Shown one piece after another: positions 7,391 to 13,782 of a DNA stretch of 21,501 nt; positions within the stretch are counted from its first letter, which is position 1; each line of letters opens with the position of its first letter. The notes under the pieces were generated by a model. That model ran no database searches and was not told the DNA's origin. It saw only the letters and a program-made list of their open reading frames with translations. The stretch comes from Brevundimonas sp. UBA4609 (GTDB lineage: Bacteria > Pseudomonadota > Alphaproteobacteria > Caulobacterales > Caulobacteraceae), in NCBI GenBank assembly GCA_002386585.1, contig DGIZ01000135.1, forward strand, positions 1 to 21,501, given 5' to 3'. Both the position numbers and the translations under genes were made by a program.

Positions 7391-7867
7391 ATGAAGCGCC
7401 CTACGCCCTCCTTGCTTGTCGTGCTGGCGACCTTGCTGACGGCCTGCGACCCGCCGGGACAGGTCAACCCGCCCACGGAGCCGGCCCAGCCCATACAGGG
7501 TCCGGGGACTTCGGCGCCTCCGCCACAGCGCCCGCCGGGGATGGAGCCGCTTATGCGCGGCGCCGGCGCGACCAGCTTCATCGGCCGTTGGGCGCCCACG
7601 GCCGAAACTTGCGCCCAGCCCGGCGATCAGGCCGCGCTTCAGATCACCACCACCGATCTGCATGGACGGGGACTGCGCTGCGTCATCGAATCCATCGACG
7701 AGCGCGGCCAGGGCTACGACGCCCTTCTCGACTGCGAGACGGTAAGCGGGCGCTCCTCCCGGCAAGTCCGGTTCGAGGCGACGAACGAGACGCTGCGGCT
7801 GATCCGCCTCGACAGACCCGACGAAGCGCCCCAGCGCCTGATCCGCTGCACCGCCCTCGCCCGCTGA
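7391..7867 (+). CDS. Small putative lipoprotein of unknown function
   Basis: A 158-residue protein not recognised as a named family. Residues 1-19 form a lipoprotein signal with lipobox LTAC (C19). Asp at +2 is the inner-membrane retention signal in enterobacteria; whether this holds here is unknown. A Pro-rich linker covers about 21-50. The remainder (about 60-158) is a compact domain starting FIGRWAPTAETCAQPGD, with four cysteines and the ending LRLIRLDRPDEAPQRLIRC. It resembles small beta-rich, lipocalin-like or inhibitor-like envelope domains in general pattern only. The start is preceded closely by GCAGGG, a poor spacing, so expression may be low. It lies 54 bases after the second M28 gene and before a terminator shared with the bc1 operon on the other strand. 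Confidence 0.75.
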   Translation: MKRPTPSLLVVLATLLTACDPPGQVNPPTEPAQPIQGPGTSAPPPQRPPGMEPLMRGAGATSFIGRWAPTAETCAQPGDQAALQITTTDLHGRGLRCVIESIDERGQGYDALLDCETVSGRSSRQVRFEATNETLRLIRLDRPDEAPQRLIRCTALAR

Positions 7868-7889
7868 CGCGGACGCCGCCCATGAAAAA

Positions 7890-7913
7890 ACCCGCCGGAT
7901 CGCTCCGGCGGGT
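7890..7913 (-). terminator. Rho-independent terminator of the bc1 operon (bidirectional hairpin)
   Basis: A perfect 10-bp stem (ACCCGCCGGA / TCCGGCGGGT) with a four-base loop. Read on the minus strand it is followed by TTTTTT (complement of A-run 7885-7890), a textbook intrinsic terminator 27 bases beyond the petC stop. On the plus strand only CGTTTCG follows, so it may also serve the lipoprotein gene less efficiently. Confidence 0.9.
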
Positions 7914-7939
7914 CGTTTCGTCTGCAAGGAGAGGACGCC

Positions 7940-8815
7940 TTAGTGAGCGACGCCCTTCCAGATGCGGCGATAGCTGGCGTAGGTCACGCCCGCGAAGGCC
8001 AGCAGGAAGATCAGCACGCCGAAGCCCATCTGCTTGCGCTCGACCATCTTCGGCTCGGACGTCCAGGCGATGAAGGCCGCGACGTCCTTGGACATCTGAT
8101 CCACCGTCGCCTCGGTGCCGTCGTCATAGGTGACCTGGCCCGCGCTTAGCGGCGGCGGCATGGCGATGAAGCCGCCGGGCGGAACATGGCCCTCGCCCGT
8201 CCAGAACGGGGTCATGTCCCCGGCCATATAGGGGTTGTAGTGCTGGGTCTCGGTCATCTTCAGGCCCGCCGGCGGGGCCGAATAGCCCGACAGCAGCGAG
8301 TAGATGTAGTTGGCGCCGTCGTGACGGGCCTTGGCCATGACCGACAGGTCCGGCGGCATGGCGCCGCCGTTGGCCGCAGCGGCCGCCGTCGGGTTCGGAT
8401 AGGGGTTGGGGAAGCGGTCGGCCGTGGTGGCGTCGCGCATCAGGGCCTCACCCGTCTCCGAGTCGATGTCGGCGACCTGGATCTCCTTGGCCAGAGCCTT
8501 CACGACAGGGTTGTCGTTCGGGTTCGGATACTTCGGATTCCAGAACGGGCCGTCCTTGTCGCCCAGGTTGCGGAAGTGCATCAGGTCCATGCCGTGGCAG
8601 GAGGCGCAGACCTCGCGATAGACCTTGTAGCCGCGTTGCAGCTGGCCCTGATCGAAGGTGCCGAACGGCCCGGCGAAGCTGAAGCCGCCGTCGCGCGGAT
8701 GCTTGGCGCCCCCGGCGGCCATCGCCGGGGCGGCGATGGCGACCAGGCCGACAGCGGCCGTCACGGAGACAAGGATCTTGCGGAAGGACACGGTCTTTTT
8801 CTCGTTGCTCATCAT
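7940..8815 (-). CDS. petC: Cytochrome c1 (ubiquinol-cytochrome c reductase)
   Basis: Heme-bearing subunit of the bc1 complex, which passes electrons from the Rieske protein to soluble or membrane cytochrome c. With the ATG at 8815 it has 291 residues. This start sits ten bases after GAGAAGG; a GTG at 8824 overlapping the petB stop is possible but would sit almost on that site, and a second ATG lies at 8812. A signal peptide runs to about residue 34 (AAPAMAA). The heme site is CASCH at 70-74, and the axial Met is in GGFIAMPPPLS. A C-terminal membrane helix (GVLIFLLAFAGVTYASYRRI) anchors the protein in the inner membrane, with the globular part in the periplasm. It is the last gene of petABC, overlapping or adjoining petB, and is followed by a strong terminator. 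Confidence 0.96.
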   Translation of the reverse strand: MMSNEKKTVSFRKILVSVTAAVGLVAIAAPAMAAGGAKHPRDGGFSFAGPFGTFDQGQLQRGYKVYREVCASCHGMDLMHFRNLGDKDGPFWNPKYPNPNDNPVVKALAKEIQVADIDSETGEALMRDATTADRFPNPYPNPTAAAAANGGAMPPDLSVMAKARHDGANYIYSLLSGYSAPPAGLKMTETQHYNPYMAGDMTPFWTGEGHVPPGGFIAMPPPLSAGQVTYDDGTEATVDQMSKDVAAFIAWTSEPKMVERKQMGFGVLIFLLAFAGVTYASYRRIWKGVAH

Positions 8816-8820
8816 CGCGC

Positions 8821-10119
8821 TCACGCCTTCTCGGCTGCGGTCGACGGGAGCACGGGCTCCGAGATCGTCGCCGGGATCGGCAGCGGCTTCTCACGCAGGC
8901 CGATGACCGGCATCAGCACCAGGAAGAAGACGAAGTAGTAGGCCGTCAGGAAACGCGTCAGCCACAGGTAGGAGTTCAGGTCGCCGTCGATCAGGGTGAA
9001 GGTCTTGAAGCTGCCGATCACCGGAGCGTCGGGCAGCTGCGCGCCGCACCAGCCCAGGCCGAAGCAGACGAACAGGAAGATGATGAAGAAGGTCTTCATC
9101 GTCGGGCGGTAGCGCATGGAGCGCACCTTGGACGTGTCCAGCCACGGCAGGACGAACAGCACCCCGATCGCCGCGAACATGGCCACCACGCCGCCGAACT
9201 TGTCGGGGATGGCGCGCAGGATCGCGTAGAAGGGCAGCATGTACCACTCAGGCACGATGTGCGCCGGGGTCTGCAGCGGGTTGGCCGGAATGTAGTTGTC
9301 GGCGTGGCCCAGGGCGTTCGGGTTGTAGAAGACGAAGACCGCGAACAGGATCAGGAACAGGATGATCGCGAAGCCGTCCTTGACCGTGAAGTACGGGTGG
9401 AAGGGCAGCATGTCCTTCTTGGCGCGGTCCTTCGGGATCAGGATGCCGACCGGGTTGTTCTGACCGGCGGCGTGCAGGGCCCACAGGTGCAGCACCACGC
9501 AGCCGGCGATGACGAACGGCAGCAGGTAGTGTAGCGAGAAGAAGCGGTTCAGCGTCGCGTTGTCGATCGCAGGGCCGCCGCGCAGCCAGATCAGGATCGG
9601 CTCGCCGACGACCGGAATGGCGCCGATCAGGTTGGTGATCACCTCAGCGCCCCAGAAGGACATCTGGCCCCACGGCAGGACATAGCCGAGGAAGGCGGTG
9701 GCGATCATCAGGAAGAAGATGACGCAGCCGACGATCCAGATCATCTCGCGCGGCGCCTTGTAGGAGCCGTAGTAGAGGCCCCGCAGCATGTGCAGATAGA
9801 CGGCGATGAAGAACATCGACGCGCCGTTGGCGTGCACATATCGGATCAGCCAGCCGCCGTTCACGTCGCGCATGATGCGCTCGACCGAGGCGAAGGCCAT
9901 GTCGACGTGCGGGGTGTAGTGCATGGCCAGGACGATGCCGGTGATGATCTGCGTCATCAGGCAGATCGCCAGGATGCCGCCGAAGGTCCACCAGTAGTTC
10001 AGGTTCTTCGGGGTCGGCAGGTTCGCATAGTCCATGCCGAAACGGATGATCGGCAGGCGGGTGTCCATCCACCGCTCGACAGCGGTTTTCGGGACGTAAG
10101 TGGATTCGTGATCGCTCAT
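8821..10119 (-). CDS. petB: Cytochrome b (ubiquinol-cytochrome c reductase)
   Basis: Membrane core of the bc1 complex, carrying hemes bL and bH and the quinol sites Qo and Qi. It is 432 residues with eight predicted membrane helices. The four heme ligands are H96 and H110 ([19 protein letters not shown]) and H197 and H211 ([19 protein letters not shown]), each pair 14 apart as in the family. The Qo motif PEWY is at 290-293. AGAGGAA precedes the ATG. It starts 17 bases after the petA stop, and its stop codon lies within the first codons of the longest petC frame, so the three genes are translated from one mRNA. Length and order match alphaproteobacterial petABC (fbcFBC). Confidence 0.97.
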   Translation of the reverse strand: MSDHESTYVPKTAVERWMDTRLPIIRFGMDYANLPTPKNLNYWWTFGGILAICLMTQIITGIVLAMHYTPHVDMAFASVERIMRDVNGGWLIRYVHANGASMFFIAVYLHMLRGLYYGSYKAPREMIWIVGCVIFFLMIATAFLGYVLPWGQMSFWGAEVITNLIGAIPVVGEPILIWLRGGPAIDNATLNRFFSLHYLLPFVIAGCVVLHLWALHAAGQNNPVGILIPKDRAKKDMLPFHPYFTVKDGFAIILFLILFAVFVFYNPNALGHADNYIPANPLQTPAHIVPEWYMLPFYAILRAIPDKFGGVVAMFAAIGVLFVLPWLDTSKVRSMRYRPTMKTFFIIFLFVCFGLGWCGAQLPDAPVIGSFKTFTLIDGDLNSYLWLTRFLTAYYFVFFLVLMPVIGLREKPLPIPATISEPVLPSTAAEKA

Positions 10120-10136
10120 GGTTCCTCTGTCCGTCC

Positions 10137-10691
10137 TCAGCCGATCTTCACGCGGGTGTCGGACATGTATTCGTAGTTCGGCACGATCAGGTTCAGCGGC
10201 GCCGGACCCTTACGGATGCGACCCGAGGCGTCGTAGTGCGAACCATGACAGGGGCAGAACCAGCCGCCGTAGTCGCCGGCGTTGAAGGTCGGCACGCAGC
10301 CCAGGTGGGTGCACGAGCCGATGACGACGAGATATTTCTCGTGGCCGGCCTTGGTGCGCTCGGCGTCGGTCTGCGGCGGGCTGCCTACGGCGCCCTCGTC
10401 GATGACCTTGGTCAGTTCGGCCGGGGTGCGATAGCGCACGAAGACCGGCTTGCCCTGCCACTTGATGACGACCTGCTGACCTTCCTGAACCTTGGTCAGA
10501 TCGAATTCGATCGACGCCAGGGCCAGGGTGTCGGCCGCCGGGTTCATCTGGTTGATCAAGGGCCACGCCACCATCACGCCGGCGCCGGCCGCAGCCGCGC
10601 CCGCCGCAATGTGGATGAAGTCGCGGCGAGTGGCGTCGCCACCCCCGTGTTGGCCGTCAGGCCCGTCAGCATTCACGACCGATTCGGCCAC
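10137..10691 (-). CDS. petA: Rieske iron-sulfur subunit of the cytochrome bc1 complex
   Basis: Carries the [2Fe-2S] cluster that takes the first electron from ubiquinol at the periplasmic face. I place the start at the GTG at 10691 (184 residues) because AGAGGTG stands eight bases before it; an ATG at 10730 would add 13 residues but has no such site. In the shorter numbering the twin-arginine motif TRRDFIHIA is at 21-29, followed by an uncleaved membrane anchor (about 27-46). This is the usual Tat-exported Rieske arrangement. The cluster boxes are CTHLGC (C127, H129, C132) and CPCHGSH (C146, C148, H149), giving two Cys and two His ligands and the C132-C148 disulfide. It is the first gene of petABC, divergent from the tRNA methyltransferase gene. 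Confidence 0.95.
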   Translation of the reverse strand: MAESVVNADGPDGQHGGGDATRRDFIHIAAGAAAAGAGVMVAWPLINQMNPAADTLALASIEFDLTKVQEGQQVVIKWQGKPVFVRYRTPAELTKVIDEGAVGSPPQTDAERTKAGHEKYLVVIGSCTHLGCVPTFNAGDYGGWFCPCHGSHYDASGRIRKGPAPLNLIVPNYEYMSDTRVKIG

Positions 10692-10697
10692 GCGTTT

Positions 10698-10704
10698 CAC
10701 CTCT
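10698..10704 (-). promoter_or_regulatory. Ribosome binding site favouring the GTG start of petA
   Basis: AGAGGTG on the minus strand lies six to eight bases before the GTG at 10691. Nothing comparable precedes the upstream ATG at 10730 (TTGACGCTCC). Confidence 0.55.
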
Positions 10705-10810
10705 GCATCGCCGGCCGCCCGCCCCGACATGGAGCGTCAACCGAATGGAACCCTATCATGCGACGGCAAATCCCTGCCCGTCCGGCCTCGGTTTCGTCCG
10801 TCCCAGACAA

Positions 10811-10854
10811 GTCGCGGAAGCGATTTGCGAAACGGTCGCAACAAAAGCCGCGAC
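10811..10854. promoter_or_regulatory. Nested inverted repeats in the petA/trmL divergent region
   Basis: An inner pair TTGCGA (10825-10830) / TCGCAA (10836-10841) with a five-base spacer sits nearly centrally inside an outer pair GTCGCGG (10811-10817) / CCGCGAC (10848-10854). It is 120 bases before the petA GTG and 33 bases before the trmL ATG, in the only space available for both promoters. A two-half-site operator or a leader hairpin of the trmL mRNA are both possible. Confidence 0.4.
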
Positions 10855-10887
10855 AAGGCCCCGCCCCGCGCGTATGAGGGCCTTAGA

Positions 10888-11343
10888 ATGCGTCTCGCCC
10901 TTTTTCAACCTGACATCCCCCATAATGTCGGCGCCTGCATCCGTCTGAGCGCCTGTTTCGGCGTGGAATTGCACGTCATCGAGCCCACCAGCTTTAATTT
11001 CGACGACCGCGCGATGAAGCGGGCGGCCCTGGATTACGGGCCCTTGTCCCATATGACGCGCCATTCCGACTGGGACGCCTTCCAGCGCGAGCGGGCGCCG
11101 GGACGGCTGGTGCTGTTCACCACGCGCGCGGCCGAACCCCTGACCGATTTCGTCTTCCAGCCCGACGATGTCCTGCTGTTCGGCAAGGAGAGCGCCGGTT
11201 CGCCCGACTACATCCACGCGGCGGCGGATGCGCGAATCTTCATTCCGATACGGCCGGAAACCCGGTCGCTGAACCTGTCGGTCAGCGCCGGGATCGGCCT
11301 GCATGAGGCGCTAAGGCAGATGAACGAATTGCCGACGCGCTGA
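10888..11343 (+). CDS. trmL: tRNA (cytidine(34)-2'-O)-methyltransferase, TrmL-like SPOUT enzyme
   Basis: A 151-residue SpoU/TrmH-class methyltransferase, the length of minimal TrmL proteins that methylate the ribose of the wobble base in tRNA-Leu isoacceptors using SAM. Family motifs are the N-terminal RLALFQPDIPHNVGACIRLS, then LLFGKESAGSPD and the knot region IPIRPETRSLNLSVSAGI that binds SAM. The open frame extends far upstream, but the ATG at 10888 follows GAGGG by seven bases and begins exactly at the conserved first strand. It is divergent from petA and convergent with the M19 dipeptidase, with a hairpin immediately after its stop. Another TrmH-like specificity is possible, but the size and motifs fit TrmL best. 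Confidence 0.93.
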   Translation: MRLALFQPDIPHNVGACIRLSACFGVELHVIEPTSFNFDDRAMKRAALDYGPLSHMTRHSDWDAFQRERAPGRLVLFTTRAAEPLTDFVFQPDDVLLFGKESAGSPDYIHAAADARIFIPIRPETRSLNLSVSAGIGLHEALRQMNELPTR

Positions 11344-11369
11344 TCCTTCTCCCCTTGTGGGAGAAGGAT
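11343..11369. terminator. Shared hairpin between convergent trmL and dipeptidase genes
   Basis: A perfect 11-bp stem ATCCTTCTCCC / GGGAGAAGGAT with a five-base loop (CTTGT) begins at the last base of the trmL stop and ends 9 bases before the dipeptidase stop. It is symmetric, so it can act on both strands. There is no long T-run on either side. The CTTCTCCC-CTTGT-GGGAGAAG wording is one I recall as frequent between alphaproteobacterial genes. Confidence 0.65.
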
Positions 11370-11378
11370 TCCCTCGGA

Positions 11379-12665
11379 TCATTCCGGCGCGCCGTCGTTC
11401 GGCAGTTTGGCCAGGCTCGGACGCTCGGCGCTCTTCGAGGCGGCGACGCGCTCGACGGCGCGCATGACGCGCAGCAGGTTCTCGCCCGAGATCTTGCGGA
11501 TATCGGCTTCGCTCCACCCCCGGTTCATCAATTCGGCCAACAGGCGCGGATAGCCGTCCACGCCCTCCAGGCCGACCGGCAGGCTGTCCACCCCGTCATA
11601 GTCGCCGCCCAGGCCCACATGGTCGATGCCCGCCACGTCGCGGACGTGCTGAATGTGGGCGATGACGTCCTCGATCGTCGCCTTGGGCGCGGGATTGGCC
11701 GCAACCCAGGCGTCCACGCCGGCCTTGACCGCCGTCGGATCGCCGGGATTCAGCGCCGTCAGCCGCGTGGTTTCGGCCGCGCGGGCGGCGCCCCAGGCGC
11801 GCACCGGTTCGCTGATGAAGCCAGGCACGAAGGTCACCATGACGATTCCGCCGTTGGCCGCCATCTGGCGCAGCACGGCGTCGGGCACGTTGCGCGGATG
11901 GGCCGTCACGGCCCGCGCCGAGGAGTGTGAGAAGATCACCGGCGCCTCGGACACCCGGATGGCGTCGACCATGGTGTCCTCGGACACGTGGCTGAGGTCG
12001 ACCATCATGCCCAGGCGGTTCATCTCCTTGACCACCTCCTCGCCGAAGGCGTTCAGCCCGTTCCATTTGGGCGCGTCGGTGCCGCTGTCGGCCCAGGTCG
12101 TGCTCTTGGAGTGGGTCAGCGTCATGTAGCGCGCGCCCGAATCATAGAATTCGCGCAGCAGACCCAGGGAGTCGTCGATGGAGTAACCGCCTTCCATGCC
12201 GATCAGGCTGGCGATCTTGCCCGCGCGGTGGATGCGGACCAGGTCGTCGGCGGTGGTGGCGAGTTCGAAGGTTTCGGGGTGTGCGGCGACGATGCGCTTG
12301 ACCGTATCGATCTGTTCGAAGGTGGCCTTGGCCGCGTCGACCGGCGCCATGCTGGCGGGAACGTAGACCGACCAGAACTGACCGCCCACGCCGCCTGCGC
12401 GCAGACGCGGAATATCGGTATGCAGGCGCGTCGAGGTCGATAGATTCGCGTTCAGATCAACGCCGTAAGGGTCGTTCCCGAAGCCCTGACGCAGCGCCCA
12501 CGGCAGGTCGTTGTGGCCATCGACCAGAGGCGTGCGCTTGAGGATCTGCATCACCCGCGCCTCTTGCGGCTGAGTTTGAGCCACGGTCGGTCCGGCCAGG
12601 ACGGCGACGGAGGCGGCGGCGAGCAGGCTCGCGCGAAGTTTGGCGTTCAGGGCGATGCGGATCAT
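11379..12665 (-). CDS. Secreted membrane dipeptidase (peptidase family M19)
   Basis: A 428-residue exported zinc dipeptidase of the renal dipeptidase family, which hydrolyses dipeptides and sometimes D-amino-acid-containing ones. The start at 12665 is preceded by AGGAGGGG five bases away; the open frame upstream to 12740 lacks such a site and would bury the signal peptide. Residues 1-30 are a signal peptide ending TVAQ. Zinc ligands are visible as H51 and D53 in DGHNDLPW, E158 in IGMEGG, H226 in DLSHVS and H247 in FSHSSAR. GLGGDYDGVD carries the late active-site Asp region. It is transcribed away from hemF and converges on trmL. A periplasmic role in peptide recycling is likely; the true substrate is unknown. 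Confidence 0.93.
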   Translation of the reverse strand: MIRIALNAKLRASLLAAASVAVLAGPTVAQTQPQEARVMQILKRTPLVDGHNDLPWALRQGFGNDPYGVDLNANLSTSTRLHTDIPRLRAGGVGGQFWSVYVPASMAPVDAAKATFEQIDTVKRIVAAHPETFELATTADDLVRIHRAGKIASLIGMEGGYSIDDSLGLLREFYDSGARYMTLTHSKSTTWADSGTDAPKWNGLNAFGEEVVKEMNRLGMMVDLSHVSEDTMVDAIRVSEAPVIFSHSSARAVTAHPRNVPDAVLRQMAANGGIVMVTFVPGFISEPVRAWGAARAAETTRLTALNPGDPTAVKAGVDAWVAANPAPKATIEDVIAHIQHVRDVAGIDHVGLGGDYDGVDSLPVGLEGVDGYPRLLAELMNRGWSEADIRKISGENLLRVMRAVERVAASKSAERPSLAKLPNDGAPE

Positions 12666-12670
12666 GGTTT

Positions 12671-12678
12671 CCCCTCCT
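12671..12678 (-). promoter_or_regulatory. Strong ribosome binding site fixing the dipeptidase start
   Basis: AGGAGGGG on the minus strand, five bases from the ATG at 12665, is among the best Shine-Dalgarno matches in the window and argues against the longer frame from 12740. Confidence 0.8.
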
Positions 12679-12790
12679 GGATACTCGGCCCGCTCGGTCG
12701 CCCCACGGCGCCGCTTCCTACGGGCGCGGTACGCTGGCACAGCTAAGGCGCTGAGGGAACCATCCGTACACCGCCCCCGCAGGTCGCCTT

Positions 12791-12804
12791 GTGATCTGGA
12801 TCAA
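12791..12804. promoter_or_regulatory. FNR/FixK-type box upstream of hemF
   Basis: GTGATCTGGATCAA matches the FNR/FixK consensus TTGAT-N4-ATCAA at 9 of 10 positions and contains the perfect palindrome TGATC-TG-GATCA. Its centre is 80 bases before the hemF ATG. If it worked as a class II activator site at about -41.5, transcription would start near 12839 and leave a short leader. Regulation of hem genes by FNR-type proteins is known in Alphaproteobacteria; here it is inferred from the site alone. Confidence 0.6.
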
Positions 12805-12877
12805 GGCCCCCTCGCCCGCACTGCGGCATCAGGCTCGCATCCGCGCACCCCGCCGGACTGTTCAGAAAGGCCGCGTC

Positions 12878-13771
12878 ATGGTTGAAGCCCTCATGATCCA
12901 AGCTGACCCCGCCCTGATGATTGAGCGCCGCGAGCGCGCCCGCGTCTGGTTCGAGACCCTGCGCGACAAGATCCACACCGGTTTCGAGGCGCTGGAAGAC
13001 GCCGCCCCCGCCGAACTGTTCGCCGGCGAGGCCGGCCGCTTCGTCCGCACGCCCTGGGACCGCAAGGAGGGCGGCGGCGGCGTCATGGGCATGATGAGCG
13101 GCCGCCTGTTCGAAAAGGTCGGCGTCCACTGCTCGACCGTCCACGGGACCTTCCCCGCCGACTACGCCAGGAACGTGCCGGGCGCCGAGGAAGACCCGCG
13201 CTTCTACGCCACCGGCATCAGCCTGATCTGCCACCCGGTCAGCCCCCGCGTACCTGCCGTGCACATGAACACCCGCCTGATCTCGACGACGAAGACCTGG
13301 TTCGGCGGCGGCGGCGACCTGACGCCTGTGCTGGATGCGGACCGCCGCGACGACCACCCCGACACCGTCGACTTCCACGCCGCCATGCAGAGCGCCTGCG
13401 ACGCCTTCGACCCGGCCTGGCACGCCAAATACAAGCAGTGGTGCGACGAGTATTTCTTCCTGCCCCACCGCAATGAACCGCGCGGCACCGGCGGCATCTT
13501 CTACGACCACCACGACAGCGGCGACTGGGAGCGGGACTTCGCCTTCACCCAGGCCGTCGGCGAGGCCTTCCTGAAGGTCTACACGGACATCGTCGCCCGC
13601 CGGATGCAGGAGCCCTGGACCGACGCGGAACGCGAGGAACAGCTGATCCGGCGCGGCCGCTATGTGGAGTTCAACCTGCTCTACGACCGCGGCACCATGT
13701 TCGGGCTGAAGACCGGCGGCAACGTCGAGTCGATCCTCAGCTCCATGCCGCCCGTGGTGAAGTGGCCCTAA
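12878..13771 (+). CDS. hemF: Oxygen-dependent coproporphyrinogen III oxidase
   Basis: Converts coproporphyrinogen III to protoporphyrinogen IX with O2 in the cytoplasm, a late step of heme synthesis. The 297-residue length fits the family. The ATG at 12878 follows AGAAAGG by seven bases; the frame is open further upstream but that would run into the FNR-type box. Conserved segments are GGGGVMGMM (65-73), [26 protein letters not shown] (142-150), [15 protein letters not shown] and [18 protein letters not shown] near the C-terminus, with the conserved catalytic-region His at 119 and 129. It is divergent from the M19 dipeptidase and converges on a histidine kinase gene with 11 bases between stops. 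The heme product serves the bc1 complex encoded nearby, but no shared operon exists. Confidence 0.97.
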   Translation: MVEALMIQADPALMIERRERARVWFETLRDKIHTGFEALEDAAPAELFAGEAGRFVRTPWDRKEGGGGVMGMMSGRLFEKVGVHCSTVHGTFPADYARNVPGAEEDPRFYATGISLICHPVSPRVPAVHMNTRLISTTKTWFGGGGDLTPVLDADRRDDHPDTVDFHAAMQSACDAFDPAWHAKYKQWCDEYFFLPHRNEPRGTGGIFYDHHDSGDWERDFAFTQAVGEAFLKVYTDIVARRMQEPWTDAEREEQLIRRGRYVEFNLLYDRGTMFGLKTGGNVESILSSMPPVVKWP

Positions 13772-13782
13772 AAGGCCGAGGT

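Noticed and set aside
3992..7927. A 1311-codon open frame on the minus strand across both M28 genes and the lipoprotein gene
   Set aside because: It is exactly antisense to three well-supported genes, has no family features and reads as Arg/Gly/Ala/Asp-rich low-complexity protein, as expected from the complementary frame of GC-rich codons.
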